A DNA stretch of 64,000 bases, from the NCBI RefSeq assembly GCF_947491795.1, contig NZ_CANLKW010000009.1, forward strand, positions 19,671-83,670. The letters are read 5' to 3'. Each line of letters begins with the position of its first letter. Within the stretch, counting starts at the first letter, position 1. A model generated the notes under the pieces. That model made no database searches, was not told the origin of the DNA, and was given only the letters and a program-made list of their open reading frames with translations. The DNA comes from an uncultured Roseobacter sp. (GTDB lineage: Bacteria > Pseudomonadota > Alphaproteobacteria > Rhodobacterales > Rhodobacteraceae). The position numbers were made by a program, and so were the translations under genes. Below are positions 7,155-15,202 of this stretch, one piece after another.

Positions 7155-9526
7155 AGCTGCCTCCAGAAGTTGGGGATGCTGCGCCAGTCGTTGCCAAGCT
7201 GGGCCTCAGCGGATCGGCCTCCTCCCAAAATGGTGAGAAGTGGCCCAAGTGCTGTGAGATCCGCATCGACAAAGACGCTGTCACCTGCGGATCGCACCAG
7301 CGCGATACGCTGGCCTGCCGTGGGTCTTGTCAGCAGTTCGGCTTCTTTTTCGTTCACGCGCAGGAAGTCGTAGTCGGAGGACGTCGCCCGTTCGTTGGGG
7401 AAGAGTATCTGCGTGGGTACCGTCTCGATGATGGTCTTGCCGACCCGAGCCTCTCGCAATTGACTGGGGTATTGGGTCATCATCACAACGACGCAGTTCA
7501 TCTTGCGGAGGGTGACGAGCCAGTTTTCGAGTCTAGTCGCGAAATAGGGATCGTCGAGAAGCTTCCAGGCTTCATCGAGAACGATCACAGTGGGTCGGCG
7601 ATCTTCCACGATCCGTTCGATCCGGCGTAGGATGTAGGACAAGACGGCCATGCGTTCGGTCGACATGTCGAGGATCTCGGTCATGTCGAATCCGACAATG
7701 TCACCGTCCATATGCAGGGCATCGTTGTCCTGGGGCATATCGAAGACCCAGCCATAGCGGCCGCCCGGTGCCCATTCCCCAACACGCGCCTGCAACTCGC
7801 CATCGTCGTCGAGCGATTGGAACAAGGTCTGGAACGAGACAAACCGTTGCAGCGAGGGGCCGGCATCCGCATTTTGCGACACCGCGCTCTGAATGTGCCG
7901 AGACTGCTCTCCGGACAGATCGCCCGCCCGCGCCAGAAGCGTCGCCAGCCATTCCGACAGCCAGGCCCGTCCGCGTTCATCCGTCTCTGTCTGCAGCGGG
8001 TTGAGGCCCGTCGGGATACCGGCAAGGATCGTATTGTAGTGACCGCCCAGGGCGCGCACCGCCATCTCGAGCCCGCGATCCTTGTCGAAGAAAAACAGCC
8101 GAGCGCCGACCCGCTGCGCTTGGGCGGCGAGAAAAGCAGTCGTGAGGGTCTTGCCGCTGCCCGTGCGGCCCAGAACAAGCGTATGGCCAACAGTCGGTTC
8201 GCGCTCGGGCGATCCGGGTTCGTGGAAGTTGAAACCGTAAGCAGAGGTGCCCGCCGTCGGGAAGACCGTTAGGCGCGCTCCCCACGGTATCTCTCGATCC
8301 GAACGTCCTTCGACGCATCCATGCAGCGCCGAGAAATCCGCAAAGTTGATCGTGGAGATCGGTGTCTTTCTGGCACGGTAGCCGTAGTTGCCGGGAGCCT
8401 GCCCAAAATAGGTTGCCTTGAGGGCCATGTTCTCTCGCACGATCACGGCCATGATTTCCTGCCCCAGACGTTTGATCTCGGCTGCGGCCTGTTCGAGCGT
8501 CGGTTGATCGGGCGCGTGGACGGCGATGGACAAGTGATGATCGCCGAACGCAATGCGCCCGGCTTCCTGATCATCGGCCGCTTCCATGAGCTGATCCCGC
8601 AAGGAGACTGCCGCGTCATCGGCCGCACGCATCTGCCGAACGATCCGTTGAATCCGTTCTGCCATGATGTTTGTGGGGATCGGCGTGAAGGAATTGGTCA
8701 GCACGATATCAAGCGGAAGGTCGAGACCGTCAAACAGAGAGACATCCGTAAGCGCGGGATAGCTCTTGATGCTGAAGAGGGCCCCATACCGTGTCTCGCC
8801 CGTCGTGCCACATGTGATCCGAGCCGTATCTCCGTCAAAAGTCGCTCGGCAGGACCCAAGCGCGTAGCCCAGGGGCAGGGGGGCGTTTGGTCGCGCAATC
8901 GGGGCGTATTGGCCGGTGAGCAGCGTGGCAAGAAACCCGAGCCATTCGCCGGTGGTGTTGTCGAGACGAACGGGTTTTGCAGGTGCAAGCGCAGTCTCGA
9001 AGAATCCGGCCACTTCATCGAGTTCCCGCGCACGGCCCGCGCGGTCTTTCATCCAGGTTCGCTTGGCAAAGGCGTTGAGCAGCGGGACCCGTGCCCCGAT
9101 CTCCGGACGTCGCAAGATGCTCAGATAAAGTTGCGGTTTCTTGGGCGCAAGTTGCGCGATGTGAGCTTGCCAGCGTCGGTCGATCTCCGCTGCAAAGCCG
9201 TCGCCTTGTACAGGACGCATCGCGAGCTTCTGAGGGACAAATATGCGATGGACATAAAAGCCGTAGAGATTGCCCGTTTGCGCGATGACGGCCGCGACCG
9301 CGCGTTTCATGGCATCAAGATCGGCGTCCGGCGTTGTCGGTGCCGCAAGTCCCTCGAGACGGAGCGTGGCCATCAGATCGCCCTCCCGCAAGACCATGAC
9401 ATCGGGTTTGGCGAAGGCGACGTAGGGCAAATGCTCGGCGAGATGGCTTTCGCGTGCCAAGGCTGTGCCGCTGGTTTCAATGACCGCCGGGCTGGGCTTT
9501 GCGTATTTTATCCCGTCAAGCGCCAT
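7145..9526 (-). CDS. virB4: VirB4 T4SS ATPase
   Basis: VirB4 is the large conserved ATPase that powers pilus biogenesis and substrate transfer. The 793-residue product has Walker A GRTGSGKT near residue 435, Walker B VIVLDEAWKLL near 640, and the downstream motif MMTQYPSQLREA. The open frame extends upstream to 9706, but I chose the ATG at 9526 (MALDGIKYAKP). The extension runs antisense-like through virB3 in an unlikely composition, whereas 9526 overlaps the virB3 stop by only 11 nt and gives the normal family length. Confidence 0.95.
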   Translation of the reverse strand: MALDGIKYAKPSPAVIETSGTALARESHLAEHLPYVAFAKPDVMVLREGDLMATLRLEGLAAPTTPDADLDAMKRAVAAVIAQTGNLYGFYVHRIFVPQKLAMRPVQGDGFAAEIDRRWQAHIAQLAPKKPQLYLSILRRPEIGARVPLLNAFAKRTWMKDRAGRARELDEVAGFFETALAPAKPVRLDNTTGEWLGFLATLLTGQYAPIARPNAPLPLGYALGSCRATFDGDTARITCGTTGETRYGALFSIKSYPALTDVSLFDGLDLPLDIVLTNSFTPIPTNIMAERIQRIVRQMRAADDAAVSLRDQLMEAADDQEAGRIAFGDHHLSIAVHAPDQPTLEQAAAEIKRLGQEIMAVIVRENMALKATYFGQAPGNYGYRARKTPISTINFADFSALHGCVEGRSDREIPWGARLTVFPTAGTSAYGFNFHEPGSPEREPTVGHTLVLGRTGSGKTLTTAFLAAQAQRVGARLFFFDKDRGLEMAVRALGGHYNTILAGIPTGLNPLQTETDERGRAWLSEWLATLLARAGDLSGEQSRHIQSAVSQNADAGPSLQRFVSFQTLFQSLDDDGELQARVGEWAPGGRYGWVFDMPQDNDALHMDGDIVGFDMTEILDMSTERMAVLSYILRRIERIVEDRRPTVIVLDEAWKLLDDPYFATRLENWLVTLRKMNCVVVMMTQYPSQLREARVGKTIIETVPTQILFPNERATSSDYDFLRVNEKEAELLTRPTAGQRIALVRSAGDSVFVDADLTALGPLLTILGGGRSAEAQLGNDWRSIPNFWRQLCD

Positions 9527-9794
9527 AGCTGTCTCCGCCGTGAAGCGCTCGATTGCGCGTGCCGCGCACCGTGCCGTAAGAGACGCGCAGAACTTCGAAG
9601 AAATGCGGTTCCTTGTCGGCAACAAACCAGAGGACAGGATAGGCGAGCGCGCCGACCAGAAAGAAGACCGGTGACTTCGTCCAGATAAAGGGCAGGACCA
9701 CGCCAAGCGTGAGCACGACGAGATATCCGACCGGCAAGCCGAGATATTTCGGTGGGCGGGCCAACCCGAGAAAGAGAGGGGATCGCATGGCCAT
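9516..9794 (-). CDS. virB3: VirB3 inner-membrane T4SS protein
   Basis: The 92-residue protein has the VirB3 pattern: a short N-terminus with SPLFLGLARPPKYLG, two adjacent membrane helices (about residues 20-58) and a charged tail. VirB3 works with VirB4 in pilus assembly. It lies between virB2 and virB4, as in canonical operons, touching virB2 by one base and overlapping virB4. Confidence 0.92.
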   Translation of the reverse strand: MAMRSPLFLGLARPPKYLGLPVGYLVVLTLGVVLPFIWTKSPVFFLVGALAYPVLWFVADKEPHFFEVLRVSYGTVRGTRNRALHGGDSYGA

Positions 9795-10075
9795 CAGGTA
9801 AACCCGTCAACGATGGTGCCCGCGGAGAAGATCAGGACGATCCCGATCACCACGGAGGCGAACCATCCCCAGTTGAGCCGCCCCATCATGCACATGAAGC
9901 CAGTGCCGATGACGGCGAGCGTCGCGACCGCGATGCCGATTGGGCCGGTGAGCGCCGCTTCGATTGTCTCGAGCATTGTCTGGATGGGCGAGAGGTCCTG
10001 GGCAAGGGCAGGGGAGGCCCATAAGGCCAGAAGGCCAATGATTGGAGGCAGGTATCCTGGAGGCAATCTTCGCAT
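9794..10075 (-). CDS. virB2: VirB2 major pilin precursor
   Basis: The 93-residue product has a signal peptide cleaved near ALAQD and two hydrophobic helices separated by a short basic-polar loop (CMMGRLNWGW), the hallmark of VirB2/TrbC prepilins. The mature peptide would be about 67 residues and form the conjugative pilus. It precedes virB3 directly. Confidence 0.92.
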   Translation of the reverse strand: MRRLPPGYLPPIIGLLALWASPALAQDLSPIQTMLETIEAALTGPIGIAVATLAVIGTGFMCMMGRLNWGWFASVVIGIVLIFSAGTIVDGFT

Positions 10076-10096
10076 CGGTTTCCCTCGTTTCAGGTC

Positions 10097-10762
10097 TTAC
10101 TTCAGGTCGAGCACGACGACGGGACGCGTGGCGTCGCGCATCGTCGGTCCGGTCAGGTCTTGCGTGGCTGCGCCGGAAAGGCGCGCTCGAATGCGATGCA
10201 CCCGGGCGATGTAGTCGCGTGTTTCCGTGAAGGGTGGCACGCCCCCGTATTCTACGACGCGATGCGGCCCGGCGTTGTAGGCCGCCAGCGCCAGATCGAC
10301 ATCGTTGAAGGATGACAGCTGCGCCAAAAGGTACCGTGCTGACCCGTCGAGGTTCTGCGCGATATCGGTTCTGTCTACGCCAAGGTCGCGTGCGGTGGCG
10401 GCCATGAGTTGGCCAAGACCATAAGCGCCTTTGTCACTGATGGCGTCAGGGCGATAAGCGCTTTCAGCTTCGATCAAGGCGCGGAATAGAGCCAGCCAGT
10501 CATCGGAGCTGATCTCGAGTGCTCGTAGGGCTCGGTTGCGTTCATGTCTTGAAGCTGTCGCATGAATGGCCGCCAGCACATCCGACGGGGCCGTGGTCGC
10601 AAAGTTCTGAGAGTGTGTGGGCGGGGGGTTCTTGTCTACCTGGCCGTGAACCGTCCAGCCGTCAGTTGTTCTGACGCTTCCGTCCGCTCCGAAGATCATC
10701 ACCTCCGCCGGGAGCGTCGAAGGGGATAGAGTAGTCGCTGTCAAAACACAGAGTGCGACCAT
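10097..10762 (-). CDS. virB1: VirB1-type lytic transglycosylase
   Basis: The 221-residue exported enzyme has a transglycosylase domain with the catalytic Glu in IEAESAYRP, then GAYGLGQLMAATARDLGV and AAYNAGPHRVVEYGG. It would open peptidoglycan for T4SS assembly. The frame extends upstream to 10927, but the ATG at 10762 gives a clear signal peptide (MVALCVLTATTLSPSTLPA), so I use it. This start lies 101 nt inside the preceding 118-residue frame, an unusually long overlap. Confidence 0.87.
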   Translation of the reverse strand: MVALCVLTATTLSPSTLPAEVMIFGADGSVRTTDGWTVHGQVDKNPPPTHSQNFATTAPSDVLAAIHATASRHERNRALRALEISSDDWLALFRALIEAESAYRPDAISDKGAYGLGQLMAATARDLGVDRTDIAQNLDGSARYLLAQLSSFNDVDLALAAYNAGPHRVVEYGGVPPFTETRDYIARVHRIRARLSGAATQDLTGPTMRDATRPVVVLDLK

Positions 10763-11018
10763 CGCCGAACTCGTGGTGATGTTTGAAGAGGCCGGGCCAG
10801 ATGTTGAAGAGGCGGGGTTCTGGTCCGTAGGGTCCGAACCGTGTAGAGACGAGGATCGCCTCGGGCTCTCCTTCGCGCAGGTAGACACACTGATAGCGGG
10901 GCTTCCCATCGTCCGTGAACTCGACAAGCTCGTACCGACAGCGGAAGTCGACTCCCGACCCGATGAGGTCCTTCACCCCATCAATAGTAATCAAGATTTG
11001 GTCTCTTGCGATCGGCAC
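10662..11018 (-). CDS. Hypothetical protein at head of virB operon
   Basis: I do not recognise this 118-residue protein. It starts with GTG at 11018 and is soluble, with aromatic and acidic residues (GVDFRCRYELVEFTDDGKPRY-type sequence) and an internal FKHHHEFGDGR. It has no signal peptide. It is the most upstream gene of the minus-strand T4SS operon and overlaps the start of virB1 by 101 nt. Its amino-acid composition looks coding, but one of the two overlapping assignments may need a different start. Confidence 0.55.
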   Translation of the reverse strand: MPIARDQILITIDGVKDLIGSGVDFRCRYELVEFTDDGKPRYQCVYLREGEPEAILVSTRFGPYGPEPRLFNIWPGLFKHHHEFGDGRTLCFDSDYSIPFDAPGGGDDLRSGRKRQNN

Positions 11019-11019
11019 C

Positions 11020-11040
11020 GGACTCCCCCACTGGGAGTCC
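11020..11040. repeat. Hairpin just upstream of virB operon start
   Basis: An 8-bp perfect inverted repeat (GGACTCCC/GGGAGTCC, 5-nt loop) lies 1 nt upstream of the GTG start at 11018. In the minus-strand transcript it would fold over the ribosome binding region. No T-run follows on either strand, so it is not an obvious terminator. Confidence 0.6.
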
Positions 11041-11079
11041 TTCTACAATCGGCAGCATTCCGCAGAAAGCCATCACTCT

Positions 11080-11096
11080 GCAATATATAATATTGC
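11080..11096. promoter_or_regulatory. AT-rich palindrome between divergent genes, candidate operator
   Basis: A perfect 7-3-7 palindrome (GCAATAT ATA ATATTGC) lies in the 128-bp divergent region between the T4SS operon and the plus-strand secreted protein at 11147. A related sequence, GCAATATACTATAC, lies upstream of the XRE regulator at 13671-13684, so both may be operators of that regulator. Confidence 0.45.
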
Positions 11097-11146
11097 GCAA
11101 TACGTATTTTGAGCGAGAATTGGCCTAATCACTCCAGGAGGCCGAT

Positions 11147-11725
11147 ATGAGACACACCCGCCTTGCGTCACTGGTTCTGGCAGCCGGGCTGACGGTCGAT
11201 GCCCAGAAAGCCCGTGCCTACGATATGGATTGCGCCATCATGCTGTGTATGGCCGGGGGGTTTCCGTCGAGTGCTGTGTGTTCAGCCGCCTATGCCGAAA
11301 TGATCCGGCGGATTACGCCCTGGCCGAGCCGGCCACCCTTTGGGGTCTGCACCTATGCTGCCGTTCCGGTTGCTTTGGGCGGACCGGGTGGAGAGGATGC
11401 TCTCGATATTTCGACACCGGACTACGAATGGCTACGCCGAACGCGCGTGCTTTGGTGGCGCGGTCGATCTTATGAGCCGCGCGATGAACCACGTCAGTGG
11501 GACTGGTCCATCAGATCCTGCGATCATGAAAACAAGAACTGTCATTACATCGTGCGCGTCTACGGCTCACATTCGCCTTGGCCGGCTTCGTTCGCGTCGG
11601 AAAACGGTCAGGACATCCCGACACCTGGCTCGGGTGGGCTTTGGACCTTCTATAGCCGCGCCGTCATGATGGAGTATGGCGATTACGACGGCGCCATGGA
11701 TTACACCGATTGGGTCAGATACTGA
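11147..11725 (+). CDS. Secreted cysteine-rich hypothetical protein
   Basis: The 192-residue protein has a signal peptide (LASLVLAAGLTVDAQKARA) and six or more cysteines, including MDCAIMLCMAGG, AVCSAAY, GVCTY and SCDHENKNCHY. The spacing suggests several disulfides. A good ribosome site (AGGAGG) precedes the ATG. It is transcribed divergently from the virB operon, so it may be a periplasmic transfer-associated protein, but I recognise no family and assign no function. Confidence 0.72.
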   Translation: MRHTRLASLVLAAGLTVDAQKARAYDMDCAIMLCMAGGFPSSAVCSAAYAEMIRRITPWPSRPPFGVCTYAAVPVALGGPGGEDALDISTPDYEWLRRTRVLWWRGRSYEPRDEPRQWDWSIRSCDHENKNCHYIVRVYGSHSPWPASFASENGQDIPTPGSGGLWTFYSRAVMMEYGDYDGAMDYTDWVRY

Positions 11726-11740
11726 GGCGTCGTTCGGCAA

Positions 11741-12319
11741 CTAAAGGTATTCGATATCGGCACGGGCCTGCGCCGCCAGTTTCGACAGGCCATGCCGGGT
11801 TAGGTCGAGCAGGAACTCGGACGGCGTCATCGGCGGGTTTTCATACCTTTTTCTCACGCGGCGGAGTGCACGGGCGCCGCCAGATGGATACAGGTCGTAG
11901 GTATTGGCGAGCATGTCATCCGAGCCGAGCGTTTCAACGCCATACTCGTCGAGAACTTCGCTTGGGAAGTCTCGATGGTTTTCTGTCATAATAACCTGTG
12001 CCGAGCATCGAATCGCCGCCGCGAGAACGTGTCTGTCGTCCGGGTCCGGCAGGTCCAGACCAGCAATCAAGGGCTGGTATCCGGTCACGAAGCATTCTTC
12101 GAAGGTCTCTCTGATGGCGGCTTCCTGCTGGCGAACGCTCTCTTCGAGATGTGGTTTGAGCGCGATCAGGTTGCGTGTCCATTCGTCGAGGATTTCATCG
12201 GTGACCCTGGCCCGAAACAGGCCTTCTTGTGTGAACGTTAAGAGGACGTCCCGAACCCGGAACGGAAACAGGACGTTGGCATCGAGGACAACCACGAAGG
12301 GGTTGGCCACAAAACTCAT
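11741..12319 (-). CDS. PIN-domain putative toxin
   Basis: The 192-residue protein begins with a PIN nuclease signature (VVVLDANVLFPF with the first catalytic Asp) and has further acidic positions at TDEILDEW and DPDDRHVLAAAI, the usual Asp/Glu quartet of Mg-dependent RNases. The C-terminal half (MTPSEFLLDLTRHGLSKL) is a helical extension. Its ATG overlaps the stop of the upstream HTH protein by 4 nt, the organisation of a toxin-antitoxin pair that would stabilise the plasmid. Target RNA is unknown. Confidence 0.8.
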   Translation of the reverse strand: MSFVANPFVVVLDANVLFPFRVRDVLLTFTQEGLFRARVTDEILDEWTRNLIALKPHLEESVRQQEAAIRETFEECFVTGYQPLIAGLDLPDPDDRHVLAAAIRCSAQVIMTENHRDFPSEVLDEYGVETLGSDDMLANTYDLYPSGGARALRRVRKRYENPPMTPSEFLLDLTRHGLSKLAAQARADIEYL

Positions 12320-12780
12320 GCGTTGTCGAACTCCTGACCCAATCGCGCAAGGTCGCGCATCGCCTGCTCCTGGCGCCGCTCTTTCTCTTCCCGGTATTGC
12401 ATGAGCGCCATCAGAGGCACGCGCCGGTGCTTGCCCACCTCTTCAAATCGGATTTTCCCCTCCTTGAGCAACTTCGTGAGATGAGGGCGGGATACGTTCA
12501 GCATGTCAGCGGCTTGTTGGGTTGTGAGCATGGTGCCGACCGGAACCAGCGTGACCATGTTGCCATTGCTCACATGGCCGAGCAGTTCGATGATCAGTTT
12601 TCCAACCTCTGGCGCGATGGAGACCGGATCGCCGTTCTCTCCCGAGACTTTCAAGCCTCCGTCCAGCTCCATAGCCACGGCGATGGCCGTTGCGGCATGC
12701 GCGGCACTGTCGATTTCTTCCGGGGTCGGCGGGCGCTCCATAAGCCCGCTCTGGGCTGGTCTTTCCGCGGTATCGGCCAT
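12316..12780 (-). CDS. Excisionase-type HTH protein, putative antitoxin
   Basis: The 154-residue protein has an excisionase/MerR-like HTH at about residues 85-130 (MLTTQQAADMLNVSRPHLTKLLKEG, KHRRVPLMALMQY), preceded by an acidic helical region. It is the first gene of a two-gene operon with the PIN protein and overlaps it by 4 nt. It most likely binds its own promoter and neutralises the nuclease. It has no membrane segment. Confidence 0.8.
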   Translation of the reverse strand: MADTAERPAQSGLMERPPTPEEIDSAAHAATAIAVAMELDGGLKVSGENGDPVSIAPEVGKLIIELLGHVSNGNMVTLVPVGTMLTTQQAADMLNVSRPHLTKLLKEGKIRFEEVGKHRRVPLMALMQYREEKERRQEQAMRDLARLGQEFDNA

Positions 12781-12939
12781 GGTTTTTCTCCTCGGTTCAT
12801 CCCCTTAGATGTACCCAGGGAGTCACGCATGCAAGAGAAATAAACGGAATAAGTGAAATAAGTGTAACGATTTTGATAGACGGGTCGCGCCATCGAGTGT
12901 AAACAAAACAGGAACAGAATCGCCTTAAGGAGCAGTCTC

Positions 12940-13188
12940 ATGGGCAAGAACACGAAACGCACCTCGCGGAAAGTCGCATCGCAGGCAGCGGCCACACTGA
13001 GCGACCCGAACGCCTCCGCAACCGCCAAGAGCCTGGCGGCATCCGCGCTGGCGCAGTCCGGGACTGGTAAACAGACGGGGGCGGCGATGGAGGACAAAGC
13101 CTCCAAGGTCCTGCAAAGCGACAAGTACAGCAGTGACACGAAATCGTTGGCAGGAACGGTTCTCTCGCAATCGAACAAGGCGCGCTAG
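12940..13188 (+). CDS. Small repeat-containing basic protein
   Basis: The 82-residue soluble protein is rich in Ala, Ser, Lys and Thr and contains an internal duplication: TLSDPNASATAKSLAASALAQS (in part) near residues 20-41 and VLQSDKYSSDTKSLAGTVLSQS (in part) near 57-78. The ribosome site AAGGAG is well placed. It resembles small conserved plasmid proteins of unknown role. No cysteine, signal peptide or enzymatic motif is present. Confidence 0.6.
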   Translation: MGKNTKRTSRKVASQAAATLSDPNASATAKSLAASALAQSGTGKQTGAAMEDKASKVLQSDKYSSDTKSLAGTVLSQSNKAR

Positions 13189-13189
13189 A

Positions 13190-13387
13190 CTAGGCGGGTC
13201 CGGATCTATCGAGATCGATATCTCGTTCGATGATATTGACTACGCAAATCTCCTCGGGCCTTACGAGCCAGACCCGCGTGCGGTCGCCGGTGTTCCAGAG
13301 ATGCTCTTGCCAGACGACAAGTTCTGACCCGTTCACGATTGCTACGCCTTCGCGCACGGGCACGCCTTTGAGCGGACGATCATCCAC
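13190..13387 (-). CDS. Small hypothetical protein downstream of XRE regulator
   Basis: This 65-residue frame starts 34 nt after the stop of the XRE regulator gene and could be its operon partner. The product is acidic and soluble (VWLVRPEEICVVNIIERDIDL) with no known domain. A competing plus-strand frame covers the same bases, so the assignment is tentative. Confidence 0.35.
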   Translation of the reverse strand: MDDRPLKGVPVREGVAIVNGSELVVWQEHLWNTGDRTRVWLVRPEEICVVNIIERDIDLDRSGPA

Positions 13388-13420
13388 CCGCCATCCCGGA
13401 GCAGGGTGTCGTCCGGCCTC

Positions 13421-13633
13421 CTAGTTGCGGGGTTTGAGAAGTTCCGAAGGATCGATGTTCAGAGCTTGGGCGATCTTTTCGAGCGTTGTCAGCGAGGCGG
13501 AATACTTGGCGTTTTCGATCTTGCCGACATAGCCGCGGTTCACACTTGCACGATGCGCCAATTCCTCCTGACTGATGCCCTTGGCGCGCCGGGCATCTTG
13601 AAGATTCAGACCTACTCGTTCCTTCAGATTCAT
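13421..13633 (-). CDS. XRE-family HTH transcriptional regulator
   Basis: The 70-residue protein is essentially one lambda-repressor-like HTH domain (LQDARRAKGISQEELAHRA, VNRGYVGKIENAKYSASL, LEKIAQALNIDPSELL). Such mini-repressors control plasmid transfer or toxin genes. An AT-rich sequence resembling the palindrome at 11080 lies about 40-50 bp upstream of its start, so it may repress itself and the divergent T4SS promoter region. The link is inferred from shared sequence only. Confidence 0.88.
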   Translation of the reverse strand: MNLKERVGLNLQDARRAKGISQEELAHRASVNRGYVGKIENAKYSASLTTLEKIAQALNIDPSELLKPRN

Positions 13634-13947
13634 GACCGAAGCTCGGCCATGATGTGGCGTATTTAACCACGCAATATACTATACATTCGACGATGAAGCG
13701 GCTGATACTGTGTGATTTTCGGTTTCTAAAGGTGTCGATCAAGCTCGCCATTTGGTTGAATAAGATAGCATGGTGACTTCATGCAGCGAGGCGGAGTGGT
13801 CCTGTTGGGCAAAGTTTTGCCCATCGTCGCGGCTGAGGCAGGGGTGCGCCGCAGCAGATATTCTGAGTCTGATAAGGTTTATTATGTAAATAATATATGG
13901 TCGCGGAGAAAGTCGACTGTTGCCTCCCGACATGCCAACCTGCTCAC
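13634..13947. other. AT-rich intergenic region with putative XRE operator
   Basis: No convincing gene lies here. Close to the XRE start it holds GCAATATACTATAC at 13671-13684, whose GCAATATA core matches one half of the palindrome at 11080-11096. The distal part (13875-13905) is AT-rich and may contain the promoter of the membrane protein that follows. Short frames on both strands lack ribosome sites. Confidence 0.5.
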
Positions 13948-14589
13948 ATGCAACGGTTCTTCTCAGCCAAGATGCCGGGCGTGAAATTTGTGATGAACGT
14001 CTTGGTCTTCAGCCTGATCGGGCTTCTACCGGTCTTGCTCGTTTATGTCATGCGTGCGCCTGGATTTGCTTCGGCGTTGATGGACGGTGGACCGGCGCTA
14101 TCACGATTTCTCAGGCAGGTTCTGACGAATGGGCTTCCGGTCATCTTTATCGTCAACTACGTCGGCTTCTTTCTGTTTGCGGTGTTGAATACCAAGGACG
14201 CCAATGGCCGTGATCCGGCGTCGTTCATTCTCCTCGATCTTGTTATCCGAGTCGCTCTCTTTCTCGTTCTCCACGCCTTCATCTATGTGCTCTCCGCCAG
14301 TTGGTTCGGCTCGTTTGGGGGTAGTCGGGCGACGGCTCTTTCAGTGGTTGCGCCCACACTGGCGCGGTCAGCACTCTTTGAAAACATATCCGGAGTCTAC
14401 CTGTACGCCACTTTGGTAAGTGCACTGCCGCTCTATGTTACGGCAGCCGGAAAGTCGGCAATCCTGAGACCATTCGTTGATCTCTTCCCAAGAAACATGG
14501 GCGCGGTTTCGGTTGCTCTCCTCGCTTTTTTGTCGGCCGCTGTGTGTCTGACGGCTATTGCCGCCGTCATCCTGCGTCTTCAGAGCTAG
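13948..14589 (+). CDS. Polytopic membrane protein of unknown function
   Basis: The protein of about 213 residues has five or six hydrophobic segments (VLVFSLIGLLPVLLVYVM, LPVIFIVNYVGFFLFAVL, LVIRVALFLVLHAFIYVL, VSVALLAFLSAAVCLTAIAA). I recognise no family. The start is uncertain: ATGs at 13897, 13948 and 13972 are in frame and none has a strong ribosome site; 13948 is a compromise. It converges with dsbB, overlapping its end by 4 nt. Confidence 0.6.
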   Translation: MQRFFSAKMPGVKFVMNVLVFSLIGLLPVLLVYVMRAPGFASALMDGGPALSRFLRQVLTNGLPVIFIVNYVGFFLFAVLNTKDANGRDPASFILLDLVIRVALFLVLHAFIYVLSASWFGSFGGSRATALSVVAPTLARSALFENISGVYLYATLVSALPLYVTAAGKSAILRPFVDLFPRNMGAVSVALLAFLSAAVCLTAIAAVILRLQS

Positions 14590-15101
14590 ATTGCCGTCGC
14601 GCTCTCACGTGAGCGCGACGCGCGCCATGCTTTGGCAAAGGCCAGAACCCAGAGCCCTGCAAGAAGGAAACTCCAAAGCGCGTTCCAACTCGCCATAGAC
14701 AGGCTGAGGAACTCCCAGGCGACTTGGTCGCACATGACCAAGGCTGATGGCGCGGATGATGCAGAGGGCAGAAGGTCCGCACCGGACAAGTTCGACATAT
14801 CAAGACCAGAGCCGGTGCACGCCGTCGGACCTTCCCACCAACCCCGTTCGACGCCGGTGTGGAACATCCCGATGCCTGCTGTCGTGAACGCTGCGGCAGC
14901 GCCTGCCATCAGTAGTAGTAAGATGGGCAAACCAACCATGAGGAGCGCGCCAATAGCGATGGCGATCGCGTGAGGGTATCGCTGCCAAATGCACATCGCG
15001 CATGGTGCGTAGCCCGCTGCCTGAAACAAGAAGGCAGCCAGCAAAAGAACGGCCGATCCGCCGGCAGCGATCAAACCAAGTTGTTTCGAAGACAGCGGCA
15101 T
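14586..15101 (-). CDS. dsbB: DsbB-family disulfide bond oxidoreductase
   Basis: DsbB reoxidises periplasmic DsbA and passes electrons to quinone. The 171-residue product has four membrane helices, the first periplasmic cysteine pair CAMC at about residues 34-37 (YAPCAMCIWQRYPH), and a second pair in the next loop (TACTGSG and MCDQV). Length is normal. In this island it could serve the DsbA-like proteins at 21785 and 32396, keeping thiols oxidised under copper stress. Confidence 0.9.
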   Translation of the reverse strand: MPLSSKQLGLIAAGGSAVLLLAAFLFQAAGYAPCAMCIWQRYPHAIAIAIGALLMVGLPILLLLMAGAAAAFTTAGIGMFHTGVERGWWEGPTACTGSGLDMSNLSGADLLPSASSAPSALVMCDQVAWEFLSLSMASWNALWSFLLAGLWVLAFAKAWRASRSRESATAI

Positions 15102-15166
15102 TCACTTTCCTTTCGCCTACACGCAGCTCGTCGGTCGAACTCGGTGTACCTCTCCAAGTACGCGCC

Positions 15167-15192
15167 GCAGTTGCCGATTTCTCGGCAACTGC
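15167..15192. terminator. Perfect hairpin after cusBAF operon, putative terminator
   Basis: An 11-bp perfect inverted repeat (GCAGTTGCCGA/TCGGCAACTGC, 4-nt loop) lies 10 nt beyond the cusF stop in the minus-strand direction. No strong T-run follows, so it may be a weak terminator or an mRNA 3'-end stabiliser. Confidence 0.5.
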
Positions 15193-15202
15193 GTATTCAT
15201 GA

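Noticed and set aside
8321..9688. 455-codon plus-strand open frame
   Set aside because: It lies antisense to virB4, has no family motif and an Arg/Gly/His-biased composition typical of high-GC shadow frames.
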